A stretch of 64,000 nucleotides of DNA from Congeria kusceri (Eukaryota; Mollusca; Bivalvia; Myida; Dreissenidae): NCBI GenBank assembly GCA_027627225.1, contig CM051029.1, positions 19,206,656-19,270,655 of the forward strand. The letters are read 5' to 3'. Numbering within the stretch: the first letter of the stretch is position 1; each line of letters opens with the position of its first letter. The translations under genes and the position numbers were made by a program. This document shows positions 1-11,953 of this stretch, piece after piece. The notes below the pieces were generated by a model. That model did no database searches and had not been told where the DNA came from. It saw nothing but the letters and a program-made list of their open reading frames with translations.

Positions 1-1689
1 CATGGTAAAATACATATATTTTATGGAAAAGAAAAGTTCTTATTATGAATTGATCAGATAAGGGATTCTAAGATTTTAGTGTACCTTTCCGGATGCTAGA
101 ACAATGCTATCGGTATAAAACAAAGATTGTTTTCATGCTGTTCTGATCATGTGTAATACTTGTATTTCTTTTTATTGAAGCTTTCCTGTGTTTTGGTATG
201 TATACATTTTACATTTACGACTATCTGAAAGGCGTTTAAACTTGGTTTACGCAGACAGTAATTAAAGCCTACACTACACCAAATGTCGTGATAAATATTT
301 GTTAATTTATTTAATATGTAAATGTTTTATTCATTATACATGTAGTTTTGATTATAATTTATTTAGGTGGCTTTCGGTTAGTTTCAACGCGCTGTCGTTC
401 AATCTAGTGACTCATACCATTCTGTTCTTTGGTACGTGTGCTGATCCATCCATATTAGCTTTTGGGATGTAGTTGACCTTGGAGTAGCATATACTGTAGA
501 ACTGGCTCGGGAACAACTGGTGATAAACGCAACAGTTGTGCTAGAATTTTGGCGGCCGCATCACGGTCCACAAGTCTTCGTGGTATGCAACAAAATTGAT
601 ACATACAAATTAACAATATGTAACATAGTGGCAGCAAAAGAGTTGACCCCTCGGTAACAAAATCAATAATAAGTTGCGATAAAGCTGTTTTGAACAGAAT
701 AAATAGGAATGTCAATTACTGCCGTTGTTTTCTTGCAAAAAAGACCTGCTATTTATTTTCCCTGTGAATTGCTTAACATAACATCTACGTTTTTTAGCAA
801 AAATATTCTTTGTTTGTCGATTGTTGATTTGTTGGCAAGTTCCTTTTAATGTTTTGGGATGAAACATAAAAGTCACATATAAGAAAATATTTATCGCGTT
901 GGCTGTAGCACATCATACATTGTGACATTTATGTATCATTTTGGACATCCACATGACATTACTCTTAATTAAACTACAATTCGCGTATTCCATAAAACAA
1001 TAACTAGACAAATTATAAAACTAATTCAAAGCTGAAAGACGGAAAATTACCCTCTAACCCCTTCATATTGAATTGTCTCGCCAGTTGGTTTAACACGACC
1101 TCCTTGTCTTCGTTATGCAGTCAACAGTTCAACGTGTGTCTGCCCACCAAACATGGAAAGGTACCTCACCTTGAATAAATAAACGTTTTTATTAATTTAA
1201 AATTTAACATTATGATTTTTTCAAACTTGGCAGTATACAGTTCGATAGCGAAGCAATGTTTCTGTATACCCTGCAATAGTTTACAACATTATCACAAAAT
1301 TGAAAACAAACGACTGCTATCAAAAAAATACATGGCAAATGCAAAACAAAAATGGATAATACCGAAACAAAAGCGTTTACAACTATTATTTACACAATGT
1401 ATGTGCATGCATTTCAATGGCAGACTGATAATGAGAGATATCATTGTACTGAAATAAAAAGTAATGTTATTTACGTGTACAATAATTGTAAAACTTATTG
1501 TTTGTTTGCACCATTTTGGGCGCAACCGGAAAATTCGTATGCCTGAGCTCATAACAGTTTTTTTTTCAATTATGCGATGATTAAAAACTTCAATGCACTT
1601 TTTTGAAAAAAAACAACAACATATAAATTATACATTATAATATTATGTTTTATTCATAAAAATGAAACCTATATGAAAAACAAAACAAA

Positions 1690-2040
1690 TAAATTTCGGG
1701 CACCTGTTCAGGGTTGTTGTCGTTTATGGTGAGCCAAAATGGGGCCCGTATGGGTTGCAAATTATGCTCTCATGTGTTGAATTACTATTTTTAGATAAAA
1801 TAAAAGTAGCGTAGATCAATGTAGTCACATAGTAGGGCAAAAATATAAGTTTTTTTTATAAATAAATACATTTTAAAGCAATTTTTCCTAACATTGCTAT
1901 CATATGGGAATCATCTGTGACCCTTATGGGTATATGGACTAACCAATATATGTCCCATATAGGGTCCCATATGGGCCAGCCCATATGGGCTTGCCGAGAA
2001 ATAGCCCATATGTGGCTCATATGTGCATGTTTGCTGGGAT
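1690..2040. repeat. Cluster of CCCATATGGG palindromes
   Basis: The block has repeated, overlapping variants of CCCATATGGG and GCCCATATG (for example near 1905, 1948-1990 and 2008-2022), with weaker copies near 1738-1750. The motif is self-complementary, so the block could fold back. It looks like a decayed short interspersed or foldback element. No target-site duplication could be set with confidence. Confidence 0.45.
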
Positions 2041-2319
2041 ATCACACAATGGGTGGTTGAGCATTAAATACATGAAATATTAAAAATAAATGGTAAATAA
2101 TTTATCGACACAGAACTTTACAAATAGCTCTGATAAATCGCAAAACAAAAATAAACAAGTATTTGTTTATATCAGGCTAACGGTATATTACGCAAAAGGA
2201 AACTGTAACGGTCGGATCGGTGTTACATTAATGATTAACTTATATCTACAAAATATGATCCAAAAAGACACTTTTACACAGTACATTTTTGTTTTGTTCC
2301 GTAAGTCTCGAAATGGATT

Positions 2320-2540
2320 TCATCTATGAAAAGTGTAATGCATGATTTGTATTTTACCTTATTCATAGTATGAAAAGTGTAATGCATTCTTTGTATTTTA
2401 CCGTCTTTATGTAGGAAAAGTGTATTGCATGCTTTGTATTTAACTGCATTCATCCACGAAAAGTTTAAAGCTTTTTTTGTATTATAAAGTTTTCTTATAT
2501 GAACAGTTTAATCACGCCATGTATTTTACAGTATTTCTGT
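2320..2540. repeat. 44-bp degenerate tandem repeat
   Basis: The phrase GAAAAGTGTAATGCAT starts at 2328 and again at 2372, with diverged copies near 2416 and 2459, followed by TTTGTATTTTAC. This gives a period of about 44 bp and roughly five decaying copies. It is non-coding and ends about 400 bp before the first exon of the NLR-like gene. Confidence 0.6.
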
Positions 2541-2926
2541 ATTTCTGTTTTTTACAGTATTTCTGACACAAAACAATAATTATGTTTACATGACATGCTT
2601 CAAATGTTACTTTGCGGTCTTAATCTTAAACAATACGACAATGAAAATATGTCCAGGGATTAATTCACTAATACATGCGTATTTAGGTGCATGCTGATTC
2701 AACAATTACCAGTATACTACGCCCTCGCTATATATTTTGATATTTGTTTTTAAATCCGAACAACGTTTTGTAAATGCACTTATCTCATTTTTAGGGGACT
2801 AATGAAGAAACATTCTGCTAAGTGGATTCGGACTGTCGTGTTATAATACCCTCTACCATTTGGTGGTCCGTCAACACACTCTTCATTAAACGTTTCACGT
2901 AGACTCAGCAATTTATTAACATCAGG

Positions 2927-3454
2927 ATGGCTGGCAACACCAACGTGTTTACCGAAAAGGAAACCAATAACTGGTTCAAGGCGTGCATAGCACTGAATGT
3001 GACGAAGGAAGGACTGACTAACTTTGTTGAAACAATATTACAACAAGTACAAGCAGCTGTTGGTAAAAGTTGTGGAAATTGTTCTATTGAAAACCTGATG
3101 CCATGTCCTACGCAGGGCCTCTGTAAATACAGAAAACGTAATTACTGCACCTTCCACAAATCACAGCTGCCCCAGCCTTGCCTAATATGCGATCAAGTGA
3201 AAACGAGTATTATATCGATGCACAGATATAGTGGGCCATCTTGGCGTAACACTAAAGCGGAATGCTGGGCAGCCGATTGTTGGGCAATCGGAAAGTGTTT
3301 TCTTCCGCCGGATGGATATAGCGGCGTTTCCTCGGTTCAGGAATCGGACTTTAATGGCATAATTAACCTCATGTTGAATTGCAAACACTTTGAAACATGT
3401 CTCTCATTAAGTTTATCACCTAAACCACCTGACCAACAATGCCATTTGGAAAAG
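2927..3454 (+). CDS. NLR-like gene exon 1: Cys-rich DZIP3/HEPN-like N-terminus
   Basis: Encodes residues 1-176. Eight metal-ligand-like residues (C49, C52, C60, C66, C74, H77, C85, C88) could hold two zinc ions. A later block, FNGIINLMLNCKHF, matches the pattern I know from mollusc proteins carrying the HEPN_DZIP3 domain, in the region before the HEPN helix. The exon ends AAG|GTATTG in phase 0. Reading past this donor gives a short open tail of about 30 residues that is intron. Domain naming rests on pattern memory, not on a profile search. The Cys cluster is directly visible. Confidence 0.7.
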
Positions 3455-6400
3455 GTATTGCATACAGTATTAGCTTTAATAAGAGGAAGTTACTTCATGT
3501 TTTATCCAGTTTGCTTCTTACAAAGTTTTACACAGTTTATGTTTTAACATATTGTTCTATGACTGATATTACATTTAAAAAAATACTGGTTGTTGGTCCT
3601 AAACTAAAACACTCATTTCTAGGTCCGTCAAATTGGCCGAGACGTACGCCACACAGCGGACTGCAAGGTTACAGATGCTGCTCTTCAGGACAATTTCCAG
3701 ACACTGTCCACGCTACTGTCAGATCCAATGCGTTTAGTGAATGATGCGGCTGCAACAACGGCACGAACTAAACTCAGTGATGTTAGCTAATATTTACATC
3801 TATTTTCTCAGTTATATACTTTAGATTGTGTTTACCCTGTCTGAGGTCCCATGATCAAATCCTTTATTAATAGTACACATTATGGTACATGCTTCATATA
3901 TACCACTAACTAATTTAATGGTTCATTCAAATAGTAGATGACTTGTTGATTTAAAGATATTTTAACCTAAACTTGCTGGAGAATAATGTCAAACAATATA
4001 TTGCATGTACCTTTTTTGTTATGCTTACGTATGGAGTGTAACGAATTAATATGGTTGTAGAGAGCAACATTTCTACATCATACACATTCAATATAAACAC
4101 ATTACACTGCTCTTTTTCATTATATTCTTATTGTTATTACCGTTAAGCAATTTATATAGGGTTGAAACAGTTATTGAAAATGATAATTTTTCTGTTGATA
4201 ATTGTCAGAGAAACCTTTTTTTTCTTAAACCAAGAATGCAAACAGATGCGATATTACACATAGTATTCAACTATGGTGTTATGTTTTATTTCAAGCAATT
4301 TAGCCTTATTCCTATATCCTACTTTTAACAATAAGCTTACCCCGGTACTGTTAATATTTAGTTGCAGCATGATCGTCTGTCACTTATTGAACTGGGCGAA
4401 TTGTTGAAAGATGCCAAACAAACATTAGAAAATGCCGGGGAACGAATTTCGGAAGAAGCAAAAAGGACGCTGGCAGAGTTTTTACAGACATTAGAGGCAA
4501 AGATAGAGGATGGTGAGCAACGCGTTGAAAGTAAGATACAGGATGGTGAACAACGCGTTGAAAGAAAGACACAGGATGGTGAACAGCGCGTTGAAAGTAA
4601 GATACAGGATGGTGAACAACGCGTTGAACGCAGGATACAGGCTGGCGAACAACGCGTTGAGAGCAAAGTACAGGATGGCGAACAACTCTTTGAAAGCAAG
4701 ATACAGGATGGTAAACAACGTTTTAAAAGCAAAATACAGGATGGTGAACAACGCTTTGAAAGCAAGATACAGGATTACGAACTACGTGTTGAAAGCAATA
4801 TACAGGATAGTGAACAACGCGTTGAAAGCAAGATACATGATGGCGAACAACGCGTTGAAAGCAGAGTACAGGATGGCGAACAACGCGTTGAAAGCAAGAT
4901 AAAGGATTGCGAACAACGCGTTGAAAGCAAGATACGGGTTGGCAAACAATGCCTTGAAAGCAAGATACAGGATGGTGAACAGCGCGTTGCAAGTAAGATA
5001 CAGGATGGTGAACAACGCGTTGAAAGTAAGATACAGGCTTGCGAACAACGCGTTGAAAGCAAAATACAGGATGGCGAACAACGCGTTGAAAGCAAGATAC
5101 AGGATGGCGAACAACGGTTTCATAGCAAGATACAGGCTGGCGAACAACGCGTTGAAAGCAAAATACAGGATGGCGAACAACGCGTTGAAAGCAAGATACA
5201 GGCTGGCGAACAACGCTTTGAAAGCAAGGTACAGGATGGCGAACAACGCGTTGAAAGCAAGATACAGGATGGCATTGCGTGCATTCAGCAAGCAGGAAAT
5301 GCAAAGGCGAAAGATGACTACGAACGAGACGTAGAAGGTATGGTTTGTAAACTGGTTTGTTATTGACTACGTAGCACTTTTGTCTCGTAATTACATTATA
5401 TCACAATATTGCAATAATGCAATGTATATACAATCAACAGGTAAGTGTGAAACCCACTTTTGTATCGCGTGAAGGTGTGTTTGAAATTAAGGTGAGTCGG
5501 AGGTTTAAAATACGCGTACATAGTATGCTTCGCAACAATTATATATTTTAATTCATAGCCAAATAATATGTTAGACAAGTAAGCGTGCCTGCACTCATTA
5601 GAAAAGCTAAACTCTAAAGATGATTATAATGTTTTCGATGGAAAACACACACTGTTATCATACATTGCGTTTTAAAACAAACATTTCGACAAAGGCTACA
5701 CAAAATTCAACAAATATTCTTTTTATTTACATTTTCTTGGACAAAAAACATAAGCTGACACGTAATATGTTTGTTTATTCTGACGTAATAAATGACGTCC
5801 TAAATGGTTATACAATTCTCATTCTTTCTTATGGTGTGAAATCCGTACCTTCCTTTTAGCTTGGTCGTTTCTAGATGTATAGTTCCGTTAATGTGGTGTT
5901 CGCTGGTGCTAAACAAATTCCGACGCATACACACAAACACTTTTTGGACTGTCACCGGGAAATAGCATTCGAATATATACTTCGCTTTTGACTAGAAATG
6001 TACATTACACACCGTTTATGACATAGGCTAAATTGTTGTATTATCTATCATTTCAGATCTTCGACGACGTTTGGTGGACCATTACAATGACACCTCTAGT
6101 TACGTGCCACTAACTACATTGGATCAGAGTCTTGATAAACGCTTAAAAGACATATATACCACGCCAAAAATACATCGACTCGATATTGAGAAAAATGGGA
6201 ATCGCACAAAAAAGGAGCAAGTACTTACGTACAACAAAATATTTTACAAAGACGATATTTCAAAACGACGTATATACGTACAAGGCGAACCCGGAAGCGG
6301 CAAGTCAACCTTTGTTGCAAAGTTAATCCAAGATTGGTGCCACGGCCATCGACTTTCCTCTCAACCTAAAGGTGAACAAACAGCGTTTGTTGATGTGGTT

Positions 6401-9400
6401 TCCATTCAGAATTTCAAGTTCGTCTTTTTCATCTCGTTGAGAAACTCGAGACACCTGAATGATGTAACGCAGATGATAAAAACCCAGCTTATTAACAGGA
6501 CGTACACGGAAGACGAACGCGAGCGTGCGTACACACTTTTCTTACAAATAATTAAGACTGAAATGTGCCTTGTAGTTCAAGACGGTCTAGATGAGTGGTC
6601 AGGAGACGAAGCTCTACCTTCTATGGCAGGAATTCCGAAAGACAAGTGCATCGTTCTTATTACGTCTCGTCCATGGAAACTGGCTGATGAACGAATAAAA
6701 AATTCGCAAATCGACAGTCTGTTTGAAATTGAGGGCATTACAGACACATATCGTTTTAGTCAGAGAATATTGCGGTGCATAATTGAAAAGTCCAAGGATC
6801 ATAAAGAAATACTGAATACATTTTTTATATTTATTGATCAGCGCAATCTTGAGTCGATATTATCTTGGCCAATGCTCCACACGCTCGTCCTATGTACGTG
6901 GGTAGAAGAAATGGGGAACAGTCTGACCGGATCGTCATTGTGTGAACTATACACGACTCTGCTTGAAAGTCTATGCAAAAAGGCTAACGTTAAAACTGGT
7001 TATTTCAACAAATCAAATCCGCCACCAGTGAACTGCTTTTCTTACACAAGATACCTCCAACCAAACATTAATAACATTAATGCAATTTCAAAAGCTGCAT
7101 TTTCTTTGTTGTTTTCCAGTGAAAAGGAAACGTCAATTGTTTTTAGCGACAAAACATTGTCGGACTTTGTCTCTGAAGCTGAACACCAATTTGCACTCAA
7201 TGCAGGAATATTGTCTCAAAGAAAAAGTGAAGCATTTACTGATGGGTCGAATTCATTCATACATAAAAGTGTACAGGAATTCCTAGCTGCCTATCATATC
7301 GCCACCAATACAACAGTTATTGATGACGTCATTTCCGAATATCTTAGCAGCCATGCCAGGGCCTATCTGGACATATCGCAAGTGTTCATATTTCTGTGTG
7401 GGCTGCACATATCGGCAGCGAACGAATTGTCTCGCTTAATGAATGAATGCGACGTTGCTGTTACTTTCCGTGCCCATTTCCGGAATTTATTTCAGCAGAT
7501 TATCATCTCAGGCTACAGGGAGGCTGTAGCCAATAAGCAGACTGGTATATTTCTGAAACTTAGTAAATTTTCCGTTAATATAGACAACATTGAAGATTTA
7601 CACAACATCTGGGCAGTGAACGCGTCAAATGTGCAGTCATTATGTGTTGGTTTACTTAGTTCAACAGCCAATGGCGAGTCTGCATCTTGTTTTAAGTTTG
7701 ACCTGTCATCGTGCCACAAGCTAAAAGTATTGGATCTCTCGGAAACATGCAGGTCTCTAAAAGGTAACATATACAATCTGTCATTATTGTCAAAGTTAAA
7801 TGCTTACGTGTGTACAGTCCGCAACACATGTATATTTTATATCGTGTTGCATAATTCAATCAGTCGGAAGAATATAAAACCACTAGAAATACGTTGCACG
7901 TATGACAGATTGGTCGTATTCCATTCTACAAATTGCCATGACGTCACATACATAGAGTATTTCTTTGCTTACACGTTTCACTAGCAACATTTTGTCATTA
8001 CTATACAGACGCGGCTGAAATGAGGTTGAATATAGATCCGAAAATAAAATGACAAAAACAAAAGTAATATGCATTTTAAACCTACATTTTAGCACTGGTT
8101 CATGATTACATCTGTTAATCGTACTGAGTTGTTAAAGAAATAATTGACTGGTAACTGTTGGTTATTACGGTAATAACCAACTGTTGGGAGTTCCGATGCG
8201 TAGGAATTAAACCACAAGGGCGGAACCCGAGTGGTTTGATAACAAGCATTAGAACGACAAACCGTTAGTTATTACCGCAATAACCAACTGTTACCCGGTA
8301 ATTATTTCGATTCTAACACGATCTAATATAAAATTCGTAATTTTAAAGGTTATGAATGAGAACTATATTTATCTATACTCCGCCTATTTTCCGAGAAGAG
8401 AATTCACACGTGCGTTTCAGTGACTTCCATAAATCATAACAATTCAAAATGACGTCAGCTTTTTTGATAACATTGAGCGAATGACGGCATACTTATCGTT
8501 ATAATACAGTGAAAATATGATGCTAAAAAGCGCAAATTAAAAGGATATTAACAAAACGTAAACGTTTTAGTGAACTTAAGTATAAAATATGTAGTACATG
8601 TGTGGTGTTATCGTGCTACATAATGCAGAAAATGATTTGTGTTTCACAAATTGCTATCGCGCGTTTAAGCACGTGCATTTTACGGAACTACAATTGAAAT
8701 TTCCGGAACTATTTTCAAAACATTAGGCTCCGCCCATTATTTGTTGCAGAATAACCCACAGTTATTTTCCTTCTTTATCTATGCACAACTAGCCGCATGC
8801 CGTTATATAATTATTATTTAATCGCCACGCCGGTAGAATGATCCACTTCGAGTATCAAGTCAATGCGATATCGAGACGATATATCGTAAAGAAGGAAGGG
8901 CTGCACGCTACCCACCAGCTATTACACAAATGTTTATCAAACAACAGTGATAATCGCCTGTAAACCCGCTTTTAAAACTGTTATTTTAACGCTAATTTTA
9001 TTTGCGGATATTATTCAAGATTTGTTTCTGCTTTGTTATTTATTAGTTGCGTTTATTTACATAAATTGTAAGTACTTTACTCATTAATTGAATAGCCGGT
9101 GTTAACGTTGTTGATACTTTTAGCAAACCGCAGAGAGCATAGACTATATTTGAAGGATAAAAACGTGTTTAGTGATTATATATTTAATATGTAATAACAA
9201 AGGCTTTTGGATCTGTTTGCTAATCAAATAACTTTAGAAAACAACATACTAATTTCTCATAATCATTACGTTTAGTAATATTTCTGTTGAAAACAAACAA
9301 CAACACTATAGATCTATATCGTATTTATATTATACGTGAAATATACAATTACCGACATGCCATGTGCCGTAATTACCGTAAATAGTATATATAATTGCAT

Positions 9401-11953
9401 TTTACATGTGATATGTAATGAAAACAACAAGTGTTCTTGATACTGGAAGGCCAGTTCGCTGCAAAATAAATGCAAATGTAGCATGTGTTGCGGATAATTT
9501 GATTAAACAACCGGCAATACTAGTAGATCTTGGTTTGAACAAGAAACTAAACCATAACAATTGCTGTGTCTGGCACGTGTATTAGAACATGTGATAATAA
9601 GGTCGCGTAACTATTGGGTATTGTAATAGTAAGAAAACCCGACGATATGAAATTAATATGAAAATCTTATGAACACGCAGACAATATGAACGAAAATATG
9701 AAAACGCAGATGCTATGAAAAAGTAGAGAAACGCGGTGTGAATAAAGTAGAAAAATTCAACTATTATAGAACTATCATGAAATTACAGACGCTATGAAAA
9801 TAGCAGAAAAAAACGCGGACTCAATAAAAATAAGAATAAAGCAGACGATAAGAAAGAATAGATCTACTTGTAGTAGGGAAACGTAGATCACCCCGTAGAT
9901 CACTCTTTATTGTAGAAAGTAACGTGTTTTATTGATTGTTTATTTTTTATTGTCCATGCGGAATAAGTTATTTACGATTACGATTCTTTTATGAACTTAT
10001 TTTTAATGAATGACATTTGTGTATTTGATTTAAATTTAATTTTTTAATTATATACATAAACGAATGACCTGTTTTCTTTCCAAATCTGAGACGAGAAATT
10101 TACTTTTTAGTCAAATAAAGTTATTGTTACAACATTAGATCTAAATTATGTGTTGTTTTAACTTTAATTTAAATTAAAAGTTATTTACACATTATTACAG
10201 ACTCCTCAGTGAAGATGATAGGTGTATAGATATTGCACCACTTAATGCTAACAGTGTAATAAATTTTTAATGAGTCATAATAAGAGGTAATACAAATACT
10301 ATAAAGAATATGTTCTACATATAATTTCTGTTTACCGTATATGACTACATTTTAACAAATTTTTTTTTTTTTTACATTTTAACAATAAATACAATTTATA
10401 CTTTGAAATCCGTATCCCGATTGCGTTATATGTAAGGTCTGCGTTATTCTTCTTTGTCGATATTGACTTTGTTTGTCGTCTGCGTTTTGTAATACAGTGA
10501 AACATTTACATTCACAGATTCTTCTCATTCAAAAGAAAAGGAAATTGACGTCTTGATTTCACTATTCAATGCAGATGCGGAACATTGTGCAGATACTTTT
10601 GCAGTACTTCCGTCCTCAGAACGCATTAATATGTACAGTTTCACACCTTCCTCCAACTGGCTACGCCGCCTGTTCAACACACTGCTGACACTCGGTCATA
10701 AGGTTAAATGTAAGTTTGAACACATGTATATAACAACGAGTGTCAACAATACATTAGACATGAAGAATATTTCGTTTGGCATTTCCGGTCTGTGGGAGGC
10801 TTTGCATGGTCTGACTATCAAGAATCTGAGTCTTAGTTGTGTTGATGAATGTTTGAAAGTGAATCATTCATTATCGTTGTCGAAGTTACTAGCATCGCTT
10901 AAACAGCTGGAAACGCTTACTATTGATGCGTATATTTACGATGATGATCCCATGTTGCCATCATTGCACGATTTAAATATCAAGAGTCTGAGTCTAAAAC
11001 TATATACAAGCGGGAGGTCCGGTCTGTGTGAGGCTCTACGAGGTCTAAATATCAAGAGTCTGAGTCTGCGTCCGAGACTGAGTTATCACTATATTTTTGA
11101 AAAGGATGATGTCTCGTGGTGGTCTCAGTTACTGTTATCGCTCACCAGGTTAGAAACGCTGAGGTGTGGATTTTTATTGTATACAGACATTGGCATGTCC
11201 GATCTGTGTGTGGCTGTTCAAGGTCTAAATATCAAGAGTCTGAGCATTAGTGTGGATACATATTCGAACGTGTATAGTGTATTGTCATTGTCCGAGGCAT
11301 TAACATCATTTACACTGCTGGAAAAGCTTGACATTGATTTAGTTCAAGGCTATGGCAGAAGAGTTCTGTATGAAGCCCTTGGTAGCCTAAATATCAAGAG
11401 TCTGAGTCTGCGTGTGCGTGAATGTGGACGTGTTGACGTGGAAAGTGAATCGTCGTTGTCACAGTCACTAGCATCGCTCAGACAGCTGGAAACGCTTAGA
11501 ATTCATGTGTATACTTATTTCGACCTACAGCTACCTCAGTCCTTGAAGTATTTGATTATCTTCTTTAGTGCATTGTCTCCATCCCAACTACGCGATGTGG
11601 TTAACAAACTGTCAGCATGTACTCAAACACTTCAGTGCAACATTAAATGTGTTTGTAGTCATCGTGGCGACATCCTAGACGAATACTGCAAGATCCAACG
11701 GGAACTGGATGCAACGGAACATGTTAAAATTACACGATGTCGAAATGTTTACTGTTCTTCAGGTTATAAAAATTTGCGTGTCAGCTCTGTACCTGATTTT
11801 GATGTTGGTGGTGATATCATGGATGCTTTTGACGATTATTATGGTGATGATATCTTTGACATGCCCACAGACTTAATAACTTATAGTGAATACTGTGGTG
11901 TTTCAATGCGAGTTCAGATTAACGGTCGACGGAGTCCAGCCACGAATTCATGA
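2927..11953 (+). CDS. NLR-like receptor: HEPN/DZIP3-like head, 11-residue repeat stalk, NACHT, LRR (5 exons)
   Basis: Exons 2927-3454, 3623-3781, 4362-5337, 6057-7763 and 10518-11953 join to 4806 nt: 1601 residues plus a stop. All four introns are GT-AG, with phases 0, 0, 1 and 1, and no internal stop appears. In order the protein has a Cys-rich head (1-229), a hendecad-repeat rod (about 279-531), a NACHT NTPase (P-loop GEPGSGKST near residue 631, Walker B ending DGLDEW near 735) and LRRs (from about 1200). Proteins of this build act as cytosolic sensors whose NACHT module oligomerises on ligand binding; that role is inferred from the family. No signal peptide or membrane segment is visible. 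The start ATG sits in the context CAGGATGG. Exon borders are my prediction, and an upstream non-coding exon is possible. Confidence 0.8.
3623..3781 (+). CDS. NLR-like gene exon 2: HEPN-like helix segment
   Basis: A 53-codon phase-0 exon, residues 177-229, preceded by the acceptor TTTCTAG and followed by GTTAGC. It begins VRQIGRDVRHTADCKVTD. The RDVRH stretch resembles the R-x(3-6)-H motif that marks HEPN RNases and HEPN-like helices, with D where N or H is usual, so nuclease activity cannot be assumed. The rest is amphipathic and helix-like (LQDNFQTLSTLLSDP). It is easy to miss because a different frame is open across it. Confidence 0.65.
4362..5337 (+). CDS. NLR-like gene exon 3: coiled-coil rod of 11-residue repeats
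   Basis: Phase-0 acceptor TATTTAG at 4352-4361 and donor GAAG|GTATGG, leaving phase 1. Residues 230-555 open with a helical linker (LIELGELLKDAKQTLENAG) and then run through 23 units of consensus DGEQRVESKIQ. The unit places V and I four and seven residues apart, the spacing of a hendecad coiled coil, and is otherwise charged (E, D, K, R, Q). Because the 33-bp DNA unit lacks stops in several frames, long spurious frames exist on both strands; only this frame joins the neighbouring exons. A long spacer between head and NACHT is the likely role. Confidence 0.75.
4509..5267 (+). repeat. 33-bp coding minisatellite, 23 units without a length change
   Basis: The array starts at codon GAT (4509) and runs exactly 23 x 33 bp to 5267, followed by a partial unit that breaks off into GIACIQQ. 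No unit has gained or lost a base, so the reading frame is kept throughout. Substitutions are scattered (for example units with C, Y or K at the second to fourth positions), so the array is neither fully homogenised nor decayed. Confidence 0.9.
5690..5850. repeat. Dispersed repeat in NLR intron 3, related to 13500-13660
   Basis: The stretch around ATGTTTGTTTATTCTGACGT (5768), followed by AATGACGTC and later TTATGGTGTGAAA, aligns with ATGTTTGCGTATTCTGAAGT (13565), AATGACGTC and GTATGGTGGGAAA. The same order and spacing in both places point to two old copies of one element rather than to a gene. Confidence 0.5.
6057..7763 (+). CDS. NLR-like gene exon 4: NACHT NTPase and winged/helical region
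   Basis: Acceptor TTTCAG at 6051-6056; the split codon g|at gives D555. Residues 555-1124 hold the NACHT module: Walker A GEPGSGKST (about 631-639), sensor-like strand FVFFISLRN, Walker B LVVQDGLDEW (about 727-735), the strand VLITSRPW typical of sensor 1, and the helical signature FIHKSVQEFLAAYHIA. The exon ends at the first LRR-like strand (LKVLDLSETCRSLK) with donor AAAG|GTAACA in phase 1. All key nucleotide-binding residues are present, so ATP or GTP binding is expected. Confidence 0.88.
7764..10517. other. Large intron 4 of the NLR-like gene
   Basis: A 2754-bp intron between the NACHT and LRR exons. It contains a short inverted-repeat element (8137-8308) and a purine-rich degenerate repeat around 9630-9870 (variants of GAAAACGCAGACGATATGA). 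No further LRR-like exon with sites in the right phase was seen, although small alternative exons cannot be excluded. Confidence 0.6.
8137..8308. mobile_element. MITE-like element with about 45-bp terminal inverted repeats
   Basis: The left arm (from GAAATAATTGACTGGTAACT through GGTTATTACGGTAATAACCA) is the inverse of the right arm, which contains GTTATTACCGCAATAACCAA and ends GGTAATTATTTC. Each arm also has its own internal palindrome. The 172-bp size and lack of coding capacity fit a non-autonomous DNA transposon. A target-site duplication is not clear. Confidence 0.7.
10518..11953 (+). CDS. NLR-like gene exon 5: leucine-rich repeats and acidic C-terminus
   Basis: Acceptor TTCACAG at 10511-10517; g|at completes D1124 and the frame stays open for 1436 nt to TGA at 11951. 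LRR strands alternate between two types: GLNIKSLSLR-like (five copies, near 10811, 10974, 11044, 11224 and 11390) and LRQLETLRI-like (four copies). The nearly identical NIKSLSL cores suggest recent repeat gain or conversion, common in ligand-binding LRRs. The C-terminus has a Cys-containing segment and a very acidic patch (FDDYYGDDIFD). LRRs would carry recognition; the ligand cannot be guessed. Confidence 0.82.

Larger units (their letters stand above)
1..2926. other. Intergenic region upstream of the NLR-like gene
   Basis: AT-rich sequence without a convincing coding exon. The only open frames are under about 90 codons, have no recognisable motif and no consistent splice sites. It holds the palindrome cluster at 1690-2040 and the 44-bp tandem repeat at 2320-2540, listed separately. 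The promoter and any 5' UTR of the gene starting at 2927 should lie in the last few hundred bases, but I see no clear TATA box or initiator that would fix the transcription start. Confidence 0.6.

Noticed and set aside
4358..5304. Several long open frames on both strands over the 33-bp repeats
   Set aside because: They exist because a 33-bp unit without stops stays open in several frames. Only the + frame starting at 4362 joins the flanking exons in phase.
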